This document shows, piece by piece, positions 60,935 to 64,000 of a DNA stretch of 64,000 nucleotides; position 1 is the first letter of the stretch, and each line of letters starts with the position of its first letter. The notes below the pieces were generated by a model. The model had not been told where the DNA came from and did no database searches. It saw only the letters and a program-made list of their open reading frames with translations. The stretch covers positions 62,001-126,000 of the forward strand of contig JBKBHS010000002.1 of the NCBI GenBank assembly GCA_046299555.1, in the 5' to 3' direction. A program made the translations under genes and the position numbers. The stretch comes from CALKJP01 sp046299555 (GTDB lineage Bacteria; Bacteroidota; Bacteroidia; JACCXN01).

Positions 60935-62764
60935 TTATTGGTTATATATTTTTTGTTTAATTATTTGTGTTTCAGGTGAAATATATTCCATTTCTTGAAT
61001 TAAATGTTTAAATGTAATACCTATTTTTTTGGGATATTCGGTGCGTTCCATTATTTTATTTTTACGTTGATATGTTATAGTTATTGGAAAATTGCCTCGA
61101 GTTTCAACAATGGGAGTTAGCAGTTCTATATAGTTTTGAGTGTTTAAGGGTATTCCATTCACTTTTAAAATTCTATCACCTTCTTTAAGTTCAAACACGT
61201 TATCATTGGCTTTTGTTTGTGTTACTTTAAAACCGCCATAACGACTATCGAATGTAAATAATATATCTCCAAATGTTAGAAGCGAATCGGTTCTTGAAGC
61301 TCTGTAAGCCCAACCAATTTTTTCACAAAATTCTTTATAAGGTAAAGGAGTGTCGCCTTCTATATATCGCTCAAAAAATCCTCTTATAAAAGGGTGGGAG
61401 TGAGCTATAAATTCTTCAATAAAAGTACTATCATTAAAGGGTTTTTCAGGTCCATATTTTTTAATAAGCTCCATAATTACGTCTCTTAAATTTTTTTCAC
61501 CATTGGTTAATTCAATAATTCTTATATCCAGAAAAAAAGCAAGTAACGCACCTTTATTATATACATTTAAATACATGTCTTTATAAGGGTCTTTTAAAAT
61601 ATTTTTACTCATTTCGGTAAACGATACATTTGCATAACTATCGGCTTGTATCATTTTGTCTCTTATTGCTTCAATAAATGTATTTTCGTCAATTAACTTA
61701 TTTTGCAATTGCACTAAATGAGCAAAATATTCTGTTACCCCTTCGTACAACCATAAATGTTGCGACATTTTAGGATTTTTGAAATCGAAATTTCCAATTT
61801 CTTCGCTATGCAGATTTAATGGAGTTAGAATATGTAAAAATTCATGTGAAGCAATGCTTAATACTAGAGATTTTAAGCGTTCTTCGATTCCAATTTCGGG
61901 CAGAAAATAAAACGATGAATAAGAATGTTCTAATGCACCAAATCCACCATAGCGGGTAATGTCGGATTTTTTGTATTCGGTAAAATACATGATAAAGTAG
62001 TATTCATCTACCGGCATTTCACCAAAAAAATTAGTAAGAGCTCTGGCAAGAGGTTTAATGTATTCTTTTATTTTTTCAGCTTTTACTATACCTGTTTGCG
62101 AATATACTGATACCATTACTTTGGTTTTACCGCTGTAAAAGCTTACTGTATCGGGTATGCAATACATTACCGGATTATCTACCAGTTTTACATAATTGGG
62201 GGCAAGAATCAGGTCTTTATTTTCAGGAAGAATTTTTTTATTTAAATAAGTTGTACCGTAAAATCCTTGAGGTTTTTCAACGGTTATTTCGTAACCATAC
62301 ATTTTGTAATTCTCAAAATAGCCCCAAAATCCTTGATGGTTTATTACAAAATTTTTTCCGGCTTCAATATTGGTTCCTCCGGGTTGAAATACATAATTTT
62401 TTTCATCTTTTTCATCCCATGTATCATTTACGTAGTACTCTATTCTATTTAGATATTTTGCGTTATATATATCAAAGGTGTTAATATCTGTTTGCTTTAC
62501 CTTCATTTTTTTACCTTTTACATCGTAGGCTGTAAATTTTTCAATAAATCGACCATAATCTTTTATGGAATAAGAACCCGGAATAACGGTTGGCATTATA
62601 TAGGTGGCTTTGTCTTCTTTTATGCTCGGTGTATACATTGTAACCTTTACCTTATCGTTAATTACTTGATTTAAATTAACCGAGATACGATATCTGTCTT
62701 GAGCAAAAGAAGATACTATTAATAGTAAATAAATGACTAAAAGCCAATAAATTTTGTTGAACAT
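60935..62764 (-). CDS. Secreted M61-family metallopeptidase with PDZ domain
   Basis: From the ATG at 62764 (an in-frame TTG 24 bases upstream lies in the promoter) the protein has 609 residues. A signal peptide ends near VSSFAQ. An N-terminal beta domain is followed by the zinc motif HEFLH at about 307-311, with the downstream WLYEGVTEYFA third ligand. A PDZ domain covers about 505-590 (GGFKVTQTKANDNVFELKEGDRILKVNGIPL). This is the M61 glycyl aminopeptidase layout. It is the first gene of an operon with DUF5916 and Rieske genes. Confidence 0.9.
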   Translation of the reverse strand: MFNKIYWLLVIYLLLIVSSFAQDRYRISVNLNQVINDKVKVTMYTPSIKEDKATYIMPTVIPGSYSIKDYGRFIEKFTAYDVKGKKMKVKQTDINTFDIYNAKYLNRIEYYVNDTWDEKDEKNYVFQPGGTNIEAGKNFVINHQGFWGYFENYKMYGYEITVEKPQGFYGTTYLNKKILPENKDLILAPNYVKLVDNPVMYCIPDTVSFYSGKTKVMVSVYSQTGIVKAEKIKEYIKPLARALTNFFGEMPVDEYYFIMYFTEYKKSDITRYGGFGALEHSYSSFYFLPEIGIEERLKSLVLSIASHEFLHILTPLNLHSEEIGNFDFKNPKMSQHLWLYEGVTEYFAHLVQLQNKLIDENTFIEAIRDKMIQADSYANVSFTEMSKNILKDPYKDMYLNVYNKGALLAFFLDIRIIELTNGEKNLRDVIMELIKKYGPEKPFNDSTFIEEFIAHSHPFIRGFFERYIEGDTPLPYKEFCEKIGWAYRASRTDSLLTFGDILFTFDSRYGGFKVTQTKANDNVFELKEGDRILKVNGIPLNTQNYIELLTPIVETRGNFPITITYQRKNKIMERTEYPKKIGITFKHLIQEMEYISPETQIIKQKIYNQ

Positions 62765-62785
62765 ATAGGTCGTAAATGCAAAACG

Positions 62786-62793
62786 CAAAAATA
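62786..62793 (-). promoter_or_regulatory. -7 element TATTTTTG for the M61 operon
   Basis: On the minus strand the motif lies 21 bases before the M61 ATG at 62764. Confidence 0.45.
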
Positions 62794-62964
62794 AGGATAA
62801 TTTAACCTGAAAAGGGTTTTATTTATGATTATGGACTAAATAATACTTTTTGAAGATATTTAAGGTAAACTAAATCGATGAAATTATTTAAAAGTTAAAA
62901 TATTTATTTGATGTTTAAACACAAAATTAAAGTTGATAATTGAATTAAAAAGAAATAATAAAAG

Positions 62965-63328
62965 TGGAGCCGGAGGGATTCGAACCCTCGTCCAAACAAG
63001 GAACAAAGAGGCTTTCTACATGCTTAGACCATAATTAATTTTCGACTTGAATCAGGATTATGGTCAGTCCAAATTCAAGCTTAGCTGCTACTATTGCATT
63101 TAACCCGCAGCAAGTTAATGCAATCTTATCGTTTACGATGCCCTTAACTAAAACGCTGATAAGAGAAGCTTTTTAGTGGGCAAAGGCGCTTAATACCTGG
63201 TATTAAGCAGCCATGGCGTAAGTTTCTTCGCCAGTTATAGTTTTGAGGATTGATATTATCGAGCTACTTCCACAACGCTCGGCATGCTTACCAATTTATT
63301 CATCTTGCTGTCAAAACCTGTCGGCCCC
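62965..63328 (-). ncRNA. ssrA: Transfer-messenger RNA (tmRNA)
   Basis: The 5' end GGGGCCGACAGGTTTTGACA and the 3' end with GGGTTCGAATCCC and CGGCTCC fold into the tRNA-like domain (one G-T pair in the acceptor stem). Between them lies a tag reading frame at 63203-63232 (minus) that encodes GEETYAMAA and a TAA stop, followed by pseudoknot sequence. The tag is close to those known from Cytophaga-like bacteria. CCA is not encoded. tmRNA rescues stalled ribosomes with SmpB. Confidence 0.95.
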
Positions 63329-63369
63329 AATATTTCAAAAAACGTAAATATTTGTTAGCAAAAACTATG

Positions 63370-63377
63370 CAAAGTTA
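63370..63377 (-). promoter_or_regulatory. -7 element TAACTTTG for tmRNA
   Basis: On the minus strand the motif lies 41 bases upstream of the mature tmRNA 5' end. Confidence 0.45.
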
Positions 63378-63399
63378 AGTAAATGGCAGCTTCTTTATG

Positions 63400-63407
63400 T
63401 AAATTTG
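63400..63407 (+). promoter_or_regulatory. -7 element TAAATTTG for the dehydrogenase gene
   Basis: The motif lies 19 bases before the ATG at 63427, back-to-back with the tmRNA promoter. Confidence 0.45.
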
Positions 63408-63426
63408 TCAAAAAAAAATACCAGCT

Positions 63427-64000
63427 ATGAAAACCATCAAACTTGGAATTTTAAGAGAAGAAAAATCTCCACCCGATATGCGTGTACCTCTTACTCCTCG
63501 ACAATGTAGCGAATTATTAAGGATGTATGATAATTTAGAAATTTATATACAAACAAGTAGTATTAGATGCTATACTGATGATGAATATCGCTCATTTGGA
63601 CTTAATGTAGTTGAAGATTTAAGTCATTGCGATATTTTAATGGGAGTTAAAGAGGTACCACCAAACTTACTCATACCGGGTAAAAAATATTTGTTTTTTT
63701 CTCATACAATTAAAAAGCAAGAGCATAATAGAAATCTTATGCATGCACTTATTGAAAAGAAAATTCATATGATAGATTATGAATGCATGAAAGATACAGA
63801 AGGAAATAGAATAATTGGATTTGGTCGTTATGCAGGAGTAGTTGGAGCGTATAACGGAATTCTTGGTTATGGTAAAAAATACGACTTATTCCACTTAAAA
63901 CCGGCTCATTTATGCAGAGATAGGGCTGAAATGGAAGAAGAATTAAAACGAGTAAAACTTCCAAATATAAAAATATGCTTAACAGGGGGTGGGAGAGTAG
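63427..64000 (+). CDS. Alanine/saccharopine dehydrogenase-like protein, 3' end outside window
   Basis: The first 191 codons are visible. The protein starts KLGILREEKSPPDMRVPLTP, the typical opening of the alanine dehydrogenase/transhydrogenase N-terminal domain, and continues with DILMGVKEVPPNLLIPGKKYLFFSHTIKKQ and MIDYECMKD, then GRYAGVVGAYNGI, which is closest to saccharopine dehydrogenase-like NAD(P)-dependent oxidoreductases of Bacteroidota. The window ends just as the Rossmann segment (ICLTGGGRV) begins. The reaction (oxidation or reduction of an amino acid using NAD) cannot be fixed from this part. Confidence 0.8.
   Translation, partial: MKTIKLGILREEKSPPDMRVPLTPRQCSELLRMYDNLEIYIQTSSIRCYTDDEYRSFGLNVVEDLSHCDILMGVKEVPPNLLIPGKKYLFFSHTIKKQEHNRNLMHALIEKKIHMIDYECMKDTEGNRIIGFGRYAGVVGAYNGILGYGKKYDLFHLKPAHLCRDRAEMEEELKRVKLPNIKICLTGGGRV

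Noticed and set aside
62251..62484. Two plus-strand ORFs within the M61 gene
   Set aside because: They are antisense to a well-supported peptidase gene and have His/Phe-rich low-quality composition.
62764..62788. TTG start for the M61 gene at 62788
   Set aside because: The TTG belongs to the TATTTTTG -7 element; the ATG at 62764 gives a normal signal peptide.

Overview
The window is AT-rich (roughly 30% G+C by eye) chromosomal DNA from a free-living member of the phylum Bacteroidota. Several independent signs agree on this. A TAnnTTTG -7 element, often with TTG or TTTG about 18-20 bases upstream, precedes at least 25 genes. There is a short primary sigma factor of 287 residues. A C-terminal type IX secretion (T9SS) sorting tail, a GWxTD protein, a GldM C-terminal-like domain, a head-GIN (DUF2807) lipoprotein, BshB1 and a tmRNA tag GEETYAMAA are all present. 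Shine-Dalgarno sequences are mostly absent. Two oxygen-dependent enzymes, MiaE and a membrane fatty acid desaturase, point to an aerobic organism. The exact genus cannot be told from the sequence.

Layout. 1-2.4 kb (minus): mazG, a nucleosidase-like protein and an SPL-type radical SAM enzyme in one tight operon. 2.5-5.4 kb: a PagL-like outer-membrane deacylase, an adhesin-type lipoprotein, a small membrane protein and plsY. 5.6-14.5 kb: a 2143-residue TPR/PD40/coiled-coil/SPOR protein, clpS, an M48 lipoprotein protease and two unknown envelope proteins, ended by a 19-bp perfect palindrome. 14.7-22 kb: dcp, ychF, a lipoprotein, a GldM-C-like gene broken by one in-frame TAA, rpmB, an M24B peptidase, a zinc phospholipase C-like protein and tRNA-Arg. 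22.2-32.5 kb: an ArnT-like glycosyltransferase with a PAP2 phosphatase, bshB1, rpmH, an MsbA-like ABC exporter, a VanX-like dipeptidase, long-form gap, rpoD and degP. 32.7-36.6 kb: an overlapping dapF cluster, a DUF2179 protein and miaE.

36.6-44.6 kb: a CUB-repeat protein exported by T9SS, xerD, aroQ, a family 2 glycosyltransferase, a GWxTD protein and tRNA-Ser. 44.8-52.1 kb: a DUF4421-like barrel, gcvT-comB, then a metal module in which a DtxR-type regulator and ZIP transporter diverge from a TonB receptor across a palindromic operator. 52.3-64 kb: ilvE, an M50-like protein, a 49-residue ORF, a desaturase, recN, fabI, the operon M61 peptidase-DUF5916-Rieske, tmRNA, and the 5' part of an alanine/saccharopine dehydrogenase-like gene.

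Most of the window is ordinary core genome. No insertion sequence, prophage, CRISPR array or toxin-antitoxin pair is visible. The main theme is the cell envelope: many secreted or lipid-anchored peptidases, lipoproteins and outer-membrane barrels. The least explained items are the 2143-residue protein, the nonsense-broken GldM-C-like gene, the radical SAM/nucleosidase pair and the near-leaderless promoters.
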